Shown in pieces: positions 24,679 to 32,730 of a stretch of DNA of 32,881 nucleotides (within the stretch, counting starts at the first letter, position 1; each line of letters begins with the position of its first letter). This stretch comes from Clostridiales bacterium. GTDB taxonomy: Bacteria > Bacillota > Clostridia > Oscillospirales > Oscillospiraceae. The DNA is taken from NCBI GenBank assembly GCA_029265975.1, contig JAJUGN010000021.1:1-32881 (forward strand), given 5' to 3'. The notes beneath the pieces were generated by a model that was not told where the DNA came from, did no database searches, and was given only the letters and a program-made list of their open reading frames with translations. A program made the position numbers and the translations under genes.

Positions 24679-26922
24679 GTGGAAGACATTATAGGGTTCT
24701 TGCCGTTTCTTAGTCTCGGATTGATGTTTTTGAGCATTGTTGTCACGGCGTTTTCAGCAAAAAAGCCCAGAAGCGTGGTCCCCAAGGCGATAATAGTAAA
24801 CACCGTTTTTCAGGCCCTGTCTTTTTTCCTTTTTTGGGGGATAACGGCCGGGGAATCCTCGCTTCTGTGGCTGCTTGCAGGGCTTGTTTTAGGCGTTGTC
24901 TTCGCGCTTATGTCGAGATTTGAGCGAAAAGGACAGACCGTAATGTACAGACAGAGCGCGGGCTTCACTGTGCTCTATCTTGCGCTTTTGCTTTTGAATC
25001 AGCTCATTGCGCTGACAATGGGCAGGGTAATTTCTTTCGCCCTTAGCATAACGGCTGCGGCGCTCGGCCTTCAGGCAGGCGCGAGCATAGTTGTTCTTAT
25101 AAAGGCGGGGAAGCTAAAAAAGAATTCTGCGGTTACTACTGTTTTAATCGTCGTTATTTTCGCGGCGCTTATGGCTTCAACCGCCTTTACGGCCAATGCG
25201 GCCGATGAATGGAAGCTCCTTTCCTCCACCAGCGGCCAGATAGGAGAAAAGTTCTATCAAAATGCTCCTGTTGGCGTGCCTGCTGACGCCGGAGTAAAAA
25301 CGGCCGTCAGCGTTCCGGGAGCCGGCAAACTGAGGCTGACCGCGGAGTTTGCGTCTGACGTTGCGAGCGGACCCCGATTCTACGGAGACGAGCTCGGGTA
25401 CAGGGCCCAGGCGAGGATGTATGTGTACCTTAGCAGCGGCAAATCGAGCTATGTTCAGTTCAATAACGCCTATGATAAAAACTTCAGCAAAAAAACGATG
25501 GAGCTGGACATTGATTCGGCGCAGACCGTAACCGTGCAGATAGTTCCGCAGGGCGCGAGCGCTACGGCAAATAAGGTAACGTCAAGCGAGGGCAAGGCAT
25601 ATCTGTATTTCCCCGGCAGATATACGCTTAAAGCCGAATTTTTAAGGTCTGGAAACGCTGCGGGAGGTTCGGGCGCGCAGGCGTCCGGCACGCAGTCTTC
25701 GGGTTCGGCGGGGGCTAAGATTCCTGATACAGCAGCCGGATCGTCGGTACAGATAAACGCAGCACGCTCCGGAACTGCCGTTTCGGCCAGCGGATTATTG
25801 GCTGCCATAGGCGCCATCATAGCTTCCGTTATGAGCATGGTGGGGGGCGGGGCGGGAGCCGCTGTTTCGGGTTCAGTTTCGGCAGCCGCCCAGGCAACCG
25901 CTGCAAAATCCGCCGCTCCTCCTGCGCCCAAACCGGCGGATACGTCGGCCCGGACTCCGGAGGCGCCGAGACCGCAGAGGATAAGGCCCGCAAACGGCGA
26001 AAGAAACTCCGAAGGCCTGATATACACCCAGCTGCACGGCTACATAAACGAGGATCTTCCGCAGATTCAAATAAACTCGATAAAAAAGCTTATAGAATTG
26101 GATAAAGCGAAAATTGATAAATACACAAAAAATCCTCCGAAGGGCCACAACTACTGGCTTGAAATTTCAAACGAAAGCCTTCAGCGCCATCAGCGCGAGC
26201 TGAAGCAGTGGGAATTCTCAAACGCGGTCGTGCAGAGAACTCTTAAGCGCGATGATTTAGCGGGACTTGAAGCAAGCAACGAAAGATGGCAGCAGATTTA
26301 CAGTAACCAGGACCGTATCGCCGCGATATATTCTTCAGGAGCACAAATTGTAGGCTTTGGCGCCGACGTTGCGCTTACGGTGATTTCAGGTCCCGCAAGC
26401 AAGGTTTTGCAGAGCGGCGCAAGAAATCTGCTGACCCGTTTTCTTGGCAAAGCTTCATCGAGCACGTTCGGGCAGGTTCTGACAAAGACAGTTGAAGTAA
26501 GCGTCTCCAAAAAGGGTGTCGAAACTGTTTACGACGTCGGCAAGAGCGTGGCCAAGGGGGACAGCCCTTCTGAAATTGCTTTTGACAAGAGCGTTGAAAC
26601 GATTGTACTGAAGTCTGCGGATAAAAGCGAGATACTTAAGAAAATGATCCGCAAGATTGACGATACAGCAATTATGAAAAAAATCAAAGGCAAGGCGGAC
26701 ACGTTCATAGAGAACAGAGTCGAATTCTTGTCGGACAAAACAAAGACAATGTCAAACGTCAACAAAGCGCTGTCTGATTGCGGGAGCGAAAAGTTTTCGA
26801 AAGGTTTTGCCGACGCCGTAACAAGCACAGAGGAAAACGCAAATCGAATATTTCAGAAAAGCGCGGAAAGCGACTTGGAGCAATTCAAAAAAGATCTTTT
26901 TGGAGGCGGCGAAGATGAATAA
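24679..26922 (+). CDS. Large polytopic membrane protein of unknown function
   Basis: This 747-aa protein is not recognised. Six hydrophobic segments lie in residues 1-171 (about 4-26, 33-57, 60-79, 92-112, 115-140, 149-171). Positive residues sit in loops 1, 3 and 5 (AKKPRS, SRFERKGQ, KAGKLKKN), which predicts both ends outside. Residues about 173-325 form a beta-rich external domain. A Gly/Ser/Ala linker leads to a seventh hydrophobic stretch (about 371-395), then an Ala/Pro-rich linker, and residues about 425-747 are a mainly helical, charged domain that would be cytoplasmic if segment seven spans the membrane. The N-terminal block faintly resembles CcdC-like proteins. GTG 24679 has GGAGG 7-8 bases upstream. 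It overlaps the next gene by 8 bases, so the two are coupled. Confidence 0.8.
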   Translation: MEDIIGFLPFLSLGLMFLSIVVTAFSAKKPRSVVPKAIIVNTVFQALSFFLFWGITAGESSLLWLLAGLVLGVVFALMSRFERKGQTVMYRQSAGFTVLYLALLLLNQLIALTMGRVISFALSITAAALGLQAGASIVVLIKAGKLKKNSAVTTVLIVVIFAALMASTAFTANAADEWKLLSSTSGQIGEKFYQNAPVGVPADAGVKTAVSVPGAGKLRLTAEFASDVASGPRFYGDELGYRAQARMYVYLSSGKSSYVQFNNAYDKNFSKKTMELDIDSAQTVTVQIVPQGASATANKVTSSEGKAYLYFPGRYTLKAEFLRSGNAAGGSGAQASGTQSSGSAGAKIPDTAAGSSVQINAARSGTAVSASGLLAAIGAIIASVMSMVGGGAGAAVSGSVSAAAQATAAKSAAPPAPKPADTSARTPEAPRPQRIRPANGERNSEGLIYTQLHGYINEDLPQIQINSIKKLIELDKAKIDKYTKNPPKGHNYWLEISNESLQRHQRELKQWEFSNAVVQRTLKRDDLAGLEASNERWQQIYSNQDRIAAIYSSGAQIVGFGADVALTVISGPASKVLQSGARNLLTRFLGKASSSTFGQVLTKTVEVSVSKKGVETVYDVGKSVAKGDSPSEIAFDKSVETIVLKSADKSEILKKMIRKIDDTAIMKKIKGKADTFIENRVEFLSDKTKTMSNVNKALSDCGSEKFSKGFADAVTSTEENANRIFQKSAESDLEQFKKDLFGGGEDE

Positions 26923-28486
26923 CGAAACCGAGCTTCAGATCGTATTCAGCGACGGGGAGCTTCTGTCATACGGCGCACGCATGGGATTCAGGGAGAACGA
27001 AGAGCTTTGCATGCTTTATTCCGGCGAAATTTCCGACGAAGCCAGCCGCGTCGAGGCGCTTCTCGAAGGGAATCCGGATTACAGGGGCGTGTTCGATTAC
27101 GCGCTTCAGTCGCTTATGTACCCTAAGAATACTGTAAGGATATGCGCAGCAGCTCTTGAGGGCAATGTTATAAGGCTGAGGGCAGCAAGACCGGCCGCGC
27201 TTGACGAGCAATTTTCCGATTACGGACTATACATATCCGCAGGCGAAGGCGGAATTATCAGCGCCGCAGACGAGGATACTCTCAGCGATATGATCCGAGA
27301 GTTTTCGGGTTTTAATCCGGAAGGCGGCCAAGCCCCCCTTGAACTCAAATATGATCCTTTGGCTCTTCTTGCGCTTATTGCGGCGTGCGACGCCGTCACT
27401 GATAAAAACGCCCCTCCGGAAAGGTATTTTTCCGAAGACAGGCTTCTGAACGCTTTTGACCTGTCAAGAGGCACCGCATTTGCAGGCCCAGGTTCTTTTC
27501 TTGGAGAAGTTGCCGGTACGGAGATATATTCTGTTCTGAACGGCGAGAATATTGCCGCCGCTGCCGCGCTGCTTCTAGAAAGCGGAGTGTTTGAGGACCC
27601 CGGGATATCGATTGAAGGCAAAAAGCTCTTTGCGTTTTCAAGAGACTTTTATTTTCTTCCAGGAATGTTCATGAAGGCTGAAAATCTATTTGCCTATATC
27701 TGCAGAAATGTTCTCGGAGAGCTCAGGCTGGGCCTTGTCGCCACCGCCGAAGACGAAACCTGGGCTTTTATGATTGACAACGGTAAAGGCAGCATAAAAA
27801 GGTTCGATTCCGATTCTTTCGGAAAATTTCTATTGTCGCTGACCGGAGATTTTAAAATTGAGTTTGAAGAACCGGTCCGTTCGGATTCGCATTCCGTACC
27901 ATTTGTCACGGCTGAAGCGGGAAGCGCTGAAAATCGCTTGTCCGAACAGCCCGGCACACAGGCAAAATCCGATGCCTTCAGATTTACGCCTCCTTCCAAG
28001 CCGAAGCGCGGCTGTCTTAGGCCACTGGCGATCGTTTTCGCCGTGATTGCTCTCGCTTTTGCGGGACTTCTGGCAGTAAGCTCCGTTGACGGGGGTGCGG
28101 TTTCGCTTCTGTTCGGCGTCTATAATCCGTTTTCTGCCGTCTCTTTGGGAGATGGGTACATTTCCAGGAAGCTGGACGAGAATACTCTTGCTCCCGTTGA
28201 AAAGGTCACGGGATTATATACCAGCGACAAGATTGCATATTACAGCTGCGAGCTGAAGAAGGCGCCAAAAGGAACCAGATTTGACTTTATATGGTATTAC
28301 AACGGAGCCAAGGTTTCGGAAAATTCCGTCACTCTGAGCGAGGATGTTAAAAACCGATATGTCGCCTCAAAACTCCCGGCAGAACCCGGCTTGCCGCATG
28401 GAAACTATGAGGTCGTCATGACCGCAACACGCGACGGGAAAACCGAGGCGACCAGTAAAACAAGCTTCAAGGTTACCGCTCGGTGA
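26915..28486 (+). CDS. Single-pass membrane protein with external Ig-like domain, unknown function
   Basis: This 523-aa protein is not recognised. Residues 1 to about 360 are acidic and soluble (ELQIVFSDGELLSYGARMGF at the start) with no signal peptide, so this part is probably cytoplasmic. One hydrophobic segment lies at about 369-392 (LAIVFAVIALAFAGLLAV), preceded by KPKRG. The external part of about 130 residues ends in a beta-sandwich-like domain with KIAYYSCELKKAPKGTRFDF, then IWYYNG, and a final SKTSFKVTAR, reminiscent of Ig-like modules in secreted Firmicutes proteins. ATG 26915 has GGAGG about 8 bases before it and overlaps the preceding stop. With its partner it forms a two-gene unit in which both proteins combine an external beta domain with a cytoplasmic domain; a sensing or signalling role is only an inference. 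Confidence 0.8.
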   Translation: MNNETELQIVFSDGELLSYGARMGFRENEELCMLYSGEISDEASRVEALLEGNPDYRGVFDYALQSLMYPKNTVRICAAALEGNVIRLRAARPAALDEQFSDYGLYISAGEGGIISAADEDTLSDMIREFSGFNPEGGQAPLELKYDPLALLALIAACDAVTDKNAPPERYFSEDRLLNAFDLSRGTAFAGPGSFLGEVAGTEIYSVLNGENIAAAAALLLESGVFEDPGISIEGKKLFAFSRDFYFLPGMFMKAENLFAYICRNVLGELRLGLVATAEDETWAFMIDNGKGSIKRFDSDSFGKFLLSLTGDFKIEFEEPVRSDSHSVPFVTAEAGSAENRLSEQPGTQAKSDAFRFTPPSKPKRGCLRPLAIVFAVIALAFAGLLAVSSVDGGAVSLLFGVYNPFSAVSLGDGYISRKLDENTLAPVEKVTGLYTSDKIAYYSCELKKAPKGTRFDFIWYYNGAKVSENSVTLSEDVKNRYVASKLPAEPGLPHGNYEVVMTATRDGKTEATSKTSFKVTAR

Positions 28487-28556
28487 GCGTTAGGGGCGTG
28501 TTGTTATGAGCGCGACTCCCCGCTGATTACAAAAGGCGGTTGAAAAACAGATGCCG

Positions 28557-28622
28557 CTATGTTAAAATTAGTGTAATACTACGTGTAAATCGTGAATATG
28601 CTACATGCAAACCGTAAATAAC
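28557..28622. repeat. Tandem 22-bp repeats near the left edge of the Mu-like element
   Basis: Two adjacent 22-base units (28579-28600 and 28601-28622) match at 16 of 22 positions; four of the six differences are transitions. They begin CTACGTGTAAAT and CTACATGCAAAC. A third, more degenerate unit precedes them at about 28557-28578. Tandem sites of about 22 bp are what MuA-type transposases bind at phage Mu ends, and a TG dinucleotide at 28559-28560 could be the element's terminus. Confidence 0.6.
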
Positions 28623-28633
28623 TGAGATACGCC

Positions 28634-28697
28634 GGGATACATTGGGTTACGTTGGGATAAACCAAAATTCGGGTGGGATGCAATGGGATATCTCCGA
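28634..28697. repeat. GGGAT repeats with 10-bp spacing
   Basis: GGG-led 10-base units recur: GGGATACATT, GGGTTACGTT and GGGATAAACC (28634-28663), then after a 7-base AAAATTC and a GGGT come GGGATGCAAT and GGGATATCTC (28675-28694). The 10-bp phase places each unit on one DNA face. An inverted relative (GGGATAACGATAC on the minus strand) lies near 29021-29033, and the last bases of the window read GGGATACGC on the minus strand. These may be binding sites of an element-encoded protein. Confidence 0.6.
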
Positions 28698-28698
28698 A

Positions 28699-28998
28699 TC
28701 AGAAACCAGCCGTTGAATTCAGCAAGTGAATTTCTGGCTGTGCGCGACCGCTTGTTTCAGAAGGATATTTGGTCACTCTGACCTGATGTCCTTCTTTTTC
28801 TTTTATCTCGACGGAGCCGTCCTCATGAATTCGTCCCTCGATAAATTTGTGCTTGATATAACGGTCAAGAGCCGATTTAGAACATTGTTCATTACGCTCA
28901 GTGGCAAACTCAACCATTTCCTTAAGAGTGCTTCCCTTAATAATCATCATGACAAGTTCCCGTTTACAATTTAAACGGTCAATTTGAAATATTCGCAT
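28699..28998 (-). CDS. Small phage-associated protein, unknown
   Basis: This 99-aa basic/acidic mixed protein has no family I recognise. KGSTLKEMVEFATERNEQCSKSALDRYI could form a helix-turn-helix-like bundle, followed by a short beta stretch (IHEDGSVEIKEKEG). A strong AAGGAGG lies about 8 bases before ATG 28998. It is transcribed away from mor, next to the putative phage end, where phage Mu has its repressor; a repressor-like role is possible but unsupported by clear motifs. Confidence 0.6.
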   Translation of the reverse strand: MRIFQIDRLNCKRELVMMIIKGSTLKEMVEFATERNEQCSKSALDRYIKHKFIEGRIHEDGSVEIKEKEGHQVRVTKYPSETSGRAQPEIHLLNSTAGF

Positions 28999-29062
28999 AT
29001 AGATACCTCCTTTTCCCTCATTGTATCGTTATCCCATGGAACAATCACTCGGAAATAAATCA

Positions 29063-29110
29063 TAGAAGTGCTACACATAGAAACTTTTTAGAAGTGGCGG
29101 TACTATGTAG
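29063..29110. promoter_or_regulatory. Repeat-rich control region upstream of mor
   Basis: A direct repeat TAGAAGTG occurs at 29063-29070 and 29089-29096. An imperfect inverted repeat, CTACACATAG (29071-29080) against CTATGTAG (29103-29110), overlaps it. This lies in the divergent region between the two first phage genes and looks like an operator, but no clear sigma-A promoter is visible. Confidence 0.4.
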
Positions 29111-29143
29111 TTGCAATAAGATTGCAGGAAGGCGGTGTTTGCC

Positions 29144-29437
29144 ATGATAGAAACATGGACGAGCGAACTCACCCCTTCTATGCTGCCTGACGGACTATGC
29201 CGGGAAATCGCCGAGCAAATCGGTACAGATAACCTTTTGAAGCTATCAATGCTGATCGGCGGCTCAACGTTCTATTTGCCGCGAAAGGAAAGGCTTCTGC
29301 GTCATCTCCGCGATATTAAAATCCGTGAGGAATACAATGGATACAATACAGCGGAATTGTCCAGAAAGTACGATGTCAGTCAGCGGTGGGTTCAACAAAT
29401 TATTAACAGAGATACGGATAGTTTCGTATCCGAGTAA
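29144..29437 (+). CDS. Mor-family transcription activator
   Basis: This 97-aa protein matches the Mor/C family of phage Mu middle and late activators. An N-terminal dimerisation part (MLPDGLCREIAEQIGTDNLL) and GGSTFYLPRKER are followed by a helix-turn-helix near the end (YNTAELSRKYDVSQRWVQQI). ATG 29144 is chosen over GTG 29135 because AGGAAGG would nearly touch the GTG. It precedes gpT by 20 bases, so it is probably co-transcribed with head genes, whereas in Mu mor is the last gene before the middle promoter. Confidence 0.85.
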   Translation: MIETWTSELTPSMLPDGLCREIAEQIGTDNLLKLSMLIGGSTFYLPRKERLLRHLRDIKIREEYNGYNTAELSRKYDVSQRWVQQIINRDTDSFVSE

Positions 29438-29457
29438 GAGAATCAGGAGGATGTAAT

Positions 29458-30375
29458 ATGATTATCAATCAAACGACTATTCGCGAAACCTTCCAGAGCT
29501 TTAACACGGTGTTTAATAAGGCTTTTCAGGAAATGCAGCCGCAGTATTCACGCGTGGCTATGGAAGTACCATCCGAAACAAGGGATGAAACTTATGCATG
29601 GCTCGGCTCTGTGCCGAGTATGCGGGAATGGATTGGAGACAGACAGGTTAAAAACCTCGCGGCCTATGGCTACACCATTCAAAACCGTGATTTTGAGTTA
29701 ACAGTATCAGTTCCGCGTAATGACATTGAAGATGACCGTATCGGCGTTTTCAAACCTATGTTTCAAGACCTCGCGTACAGCGCGGCACGGCATCCTGACA
29801 AGCTGGTGTTCGGATTGTTTCCAAAGGCGTTCACCGAAAAGTGTTTTGATGGTAAGCCCTTCATCAGTGACAGCCACACGCCCGGCTATGAGGGAAAGAA
29901 GGTTGCGGCTCAGAGCAACAAAGGAACGTATAAGCTCACTCCGGATACATACGGAGCAGCCCGCACACAGATAATGACACTGTTAAACGACGAGGGCGAA
30001 GTTCTGAACATCGTCCCCGACCTGCTGGTTGTCGCGCCTCAGAAGGAAGCCATAGCCCGCACTATTGTTATGGCCGACGAAATTCATCAGGAAGTCAATA
30101 TTTACAAGGGAACCGCCGATCTGCTGGTTGTCCCCGAGTTGTCTGCAAACCCTGAACAATGGTTCCTGCTCTGCACAAAGCGGCCTGTCAAGCCGTTCAT
30201 CTTCCAGAATCGACGCAAGCCTCAGCTTGTCGCTAAAGACAGCCCGAATGACGATAACGTGTTCTGGCAAAAGGAATTTGTTTATGGCGTGGATATGCGT
30301 TGTAATGCCGGATACGGTCTATGGCAACTCGCTTTCGGTTCGACTGGTGAAGCGGATGCGCCAACCAATTCATAA
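29458..30375 (+). CDS. Mu-like major head subunit gpT
   Basis: This 305-aa protein is the capsid protein of Mu-like phages. Recognisable stretches are MIINQTTIRETFQSFNTVFN at the start, EVPSETRDETYAWLGSVPSM, the FELTVSVPRNDIEDD block, PDLLVVAPQKEAIAR and WFLLCTKRPVKPFIFQNR. The length matches gpT. AGGAGG lies about 7 bases before the ATG. It is followed after 12 bases by gpI. Confidence 0.93.
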   Translation: MIINQTTIRETFQSFNTVFNKAFQEMQPQYSRVAMEVPSETRDETYAWLGSVPSMREWIGDRQVKNLAAYGYTIQNRDFELTVSVPRNDIEDDRIGVFKPMFQDLAYSAARHPDKLVFGLFPKAFTEKCFDGKPFISDSHTPGYEGKKVAAQSNKGTYKLTPDTYGAARTQIMTLLNDEGEVLNIVPDLLVVAPQKEAIARTIVMADEIHQEVNIYKGTADLLVVPELSANPEQWFLLCTKRPVKPFIFQNRRKPQLVAKDSPNDDNVFWQKEFVYGVDMRCNAGYGLWQLAFGSTGEADAPTNS

Positions 30376-30387
30376 TGGAGGTGCGGT

Positions 30388-31290
30388 ATGGATAATCTTT
30401 TTATGATTGAAAATTCTGTCGCCGTGGAAGGCGGTGTTCCAAAGCAGTTTAAAGTTCTTCCGCTTGGATTAGTCCACAGTCAGAAAGGTGATTTCCTTGT
30501 TGACAATGAATCTTATTCCAGCATCCGACAGGACTTCAAGGAGCGCGGCCTTCAAATCCCAGTAGACTACGAACATCAGACGCTTCATGATGTCCAGGCT
30601 CCCGCTGCTGGATGGATTAAGGACATCATTTTAAAGGGTGACGGCATTTATGCGCTCACAGACTGGACAGAGCGAGGTGCCGAGTATTTACGGAATCGGG
30701 AATACAAGTATTGCAGCCCGGTCATTATGGCCCGCAAAGGTGACCGTAAAGCAATTAAACTGCATTCTGTTGCCCTAACCAATAAGCCCGCCATTGACGC
30801 CATGACGCCTATTGTTAACAAAGAGCAGCCCATACCCCCGAAAGAGGATACAGCGTCTAAAGAAACCATCCCAGCCCCGGAAGGCGGTGCGACATTGGAA
30901 ATGCTCGCGGAGCTATTGCGGCTCCCTACGTCGGCGTCGCTGGAAGAAATCTATCAGGCCGTAGCGGAATTGATAAACAGTCAGACTGCGCTTAAACTCA
31001 AGGTGGACGCAATGGAATTTGATGCGTACAAAGCAAAAGTAGAAGAAGCTGTTGAATTGGCCCTCAAGGAAGGAAAGATTGCTCCCTATCAACGGGATTG
31101 GGCCTTCCGCAGTGCTATGAATGACGCAGAGGAATTCATCTTCTGGCTTAAGACCGCGCCGCAAGTGGTTCCATTAGGTGAAATTACCTATGAATCGCTG
31201 CCTCTAAAGGAATCGGCTCCACGTTCCAGAGCCCACGAGCTCATGGGACTGTCTGCCGAAGACGTGAAGCGTTACGGCGGCAAAGCGTGA
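30388..31290 (+). CDS. Mu-like head maturation protease/scaffold gpI
   Basis: This 300-aa protein has the gpI protease domain in its first half: KVLPLGLVHSQKGDF, the typical VDYEHQT (near residues 65-71), APAAGWIKDI and YCSPVIMARKGDRKAIKLHS. The second half is rich in Glu, Ala and Lys and probably coiled, fitting the scaffold part. GGAGG precedes the ATG. It lies after gpT, whereas in Mu the protease gene precedes the T gene. Confidence 0.92.
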   Translation: MDNLFMIENSVAVEGGVPKQFKVLPLGLVHSQKGDFLVDNESYSSIRQDFKERGLQIPVDYEHQTLHDVQAPAAGWIKDIILKGDGIYALTDWTERGAEYLRNREYKYCSPVIMARKGDRKAIKLHSVALTNKPAIDAMTPIVNKEQPIPPKEDTASKETIPAPEGGATLEMLAELLRLPTSASLEEIYQAVAELINSQTALKLKVDAMEFDAYKAKVEEAVELALKEGKIAPYQRDWAFRSAMNDAEEFIFWLKTAPQVVPLGEITYESLPLKESAPRSRAHELMGLSAEDVKRYGGKA

Positions 31291-31310
31291 TTTGAAATCG
31301 GGAGGCTATT

Positions 31311-31799
31311 ATGGGTTATAGCATCAGGCTTGAGGGTGATACAAAACGTCTAATGAATAAGCTTAAGAAACTCCAAAACATAGATGTTAAAGGCATTAAC
31401 TCAGCTATTGCCGAGGGTTTCCGTACAAGTACCCTTGACCGTTTCAAGGAGAGCAAAGATCCCGCGGGCAAAAGATGGCAGACTTCTATTCGAGCAGCTT
31501 CGGAGGGCGGCAAGACCTTAGTCCAGACCGCACAGCTTCGGAACTCCATCAGGTCAAAAGCGGATAAGTCCGGCGCGGCTGTCGGAACGAATGTTAAATA
31601 TGCCGCTACACATCAGTTTGGAGCCAAAAGGACAATACGCGCCAAATCAAGCAAGGGTTTACGCTTTAATGTCGGTGGTCACTGGGTGACTAAAGACAAG
31701 GTAAAGGTGAATATTCCCGCCCGTCCGTTCTTGGGAATCAGTAAAGAGGACGAGGAAGAAATTAAGAGCATTTTGGAAGATGCTCTCAGGGAAAAGTAA
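31311..31799 (+). CDS. Phage virion morphogenesis protein (Mu gpG family)
   Basis: This 162-aa protein fits the phage virion morphogenesis family that includes Mu gpG. A basic N-terminal half contains FKESKDPAGKRWQ, then QTAQLRNSIRSKA, YAATHQFGA and a late IPARPFLGIS, all typical. GGGAGG lies a few bases before the ATG. In Mu the G gene lies before I; here it is the last of the three. Confidence 0.88.
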   Translation: MGYSIRLEGDTKRLMNKLKKLQNIDVKGINSAIAEGFRTSTLDRFKESKDPAGKRWQTSIRAASEGGKTLVQTAQLRNSIRSKADKSGAAVGTNVKYAATHQFGAKRTIRAKSSKGLRFNVGGHWVTKDKVKVNIPARPFLGISKEDEEEIKSILEDALREK

Positions 31800-31880
31800 C
31801 ATATTCCGTAGGAGCTCTTTACGGCCTCTACACGGCGTTTTTATATCCAAGGAATAGAATTACCTTTAGAAACAGAAATA

Positions 31881-31908
31881 CCCCCGTTAGCACGCGTGCT
31901 AACGGGGG
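31881..31908. terminator. Perfect 28-base palindrome between convergent phage genes
   Basis: CCCCCGTTAGCACG (31881-31894) is followed directly by its exact reverse complement (31895-31908). On the minus strand it is followed by TATTTCTGTTTCT, on the plus strand by an A/T stretch without a T run. It probably terminates the minus-strand genes best. Confidence 0.7.
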
Positions 31909-31938
31909 ATTATAAGTATTACCGAGATATATTCTATC

Positions 31939-32262
31939 TTACAGCGGTTGCCCGCCGTAATGGTTCAACTCTCCAAAAGCGTCCAGCATCTTTTCGGGGA
32001 GGTCGGCAGAAGATAATGCCTGTATTATGCTGGCCCCTTCCTGCAAGCCTATGTAGTAGCCAAGTATTGATGCGGAACTAATGACTGCATAGAGGTCATC
32101 CGAAAAGGTGTTTTTCTGGTCTTCTGTGATGTCTTTGAAGCCGTCTATATGCCCTCTGATTTCTGCTATAGCTTCCTTGAGGTAAAGGCTGCGCTCGCTG
32201 AGGCGGCCAAACTTTTCATTAAAATCATCCCGCATAGAATCTATTACTGTTTTACTTAACAT
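31939..32262 (-). CDS. Small phage protein, unknown
   Basis: This 107-aa protein is not recognised. It is mostly helical and acidic, with a short hydrophobic SSASILGYYIGL that is too weak for a clear membrane segment. ATG 32262 overlaps the end of gemA by 11 bases, with GGAGG about 9 bases upstream, so it belongs to the same leftward operon. It is probably an early-region accessory gene. Confidence 0.7.
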   Translation of the reverse strand: MLSKTVIDSMRDDFNEKFGRLSERSLYLKEAIAEIRGHIDGFKDITEDQKNTFSDDLYAVISSASILGYYIGLQEGASIIQALSSADLPEKMLDAFGELNHYGGQPL

Positions 32263-32674
32263 TTCCTGATACCTCCACTTTCATTTGTTTTGTATAGATG
32301 TTCTTAACAGCCTCAATAATCTTTGAAGCTCCCTCTTTAGTAAGCCACTGCATGAAGTCAACATGAGCGTACTTCTTGATGAACCCGCGCATCTGCGCGT
32401 CTGTCCATCCGAGCTTGCACTGGTAATCAGTTAGTAACCACTTTTGCTTGTCGGTCATCATGCCGGGCCGATCATCGTCACCACTATTAAACTTTACGAG
32501 TGCGTCAATTAATATGGCAGCTTCCGACATCAATAAATCCTTTAAGCTTTCTTTGCCGTTTACTCTGTAAAGGATGTCATGCAAATCGTCGTTGCTGAAA
32601 CCTGCTTCCCGCGCTTCGGCATATATCTTGCGAAGCTGCGGCTGCGTGATTGGTTTCATAGATTTAGTTCCCAA
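32252..32674 (-). CDS. GemA / gp16-family phage regulatory protein
   Basis: This protein of about 140 aa matches the Mu gp16 (GemA) family: KPITQPQLRKIYAEAREAGF at the start, a central MTDKQKWLLTDYQCKLGW, and EGASKIIEAVKNI near the end. In Mu, GemA is an early protein that modulates host gene expression. A strong AAAGGAG lies 9 bases before TTG 32674; GTG 32680 and ATG 32659 are alternatives. It heads the leftward pair and is divergent from the RNA candidate on its right. Confidence 0.85.
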   Translation of the reverse strand: MGTKSMKPITQPQLRKIYAEAREAGFSNDDLHDILYRVNGKESLKDLLMSEAAILIDALVKFNSGDDDRPGMMTDKQKWLLTDYQCKLGWTDAQMRGFIKKYAHVDFMQWLTKEGASKIIEAVKNIYTKQMKVEVSGNVK

Positions 32675-32695
32675 AATCACCCGCTCCTTTCTTTA

Positions 32696-32724
32696 TTGCC
32701 AATTCTTTAGAAACACGGTATAAT
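32696..32724 (+). promoter_or_regulatory. Strong sigma-A promoter, rightward, beside gemA
   Basis: TTGCCA (32696-32701) and TATAAT (32719-32724) have a 17-base spacer. It points right, away from gemA, into a compact structured sequence and not into a recognisable gene. Confidence 0.75.
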
Positions 32725-32730
32725 GGGCAT

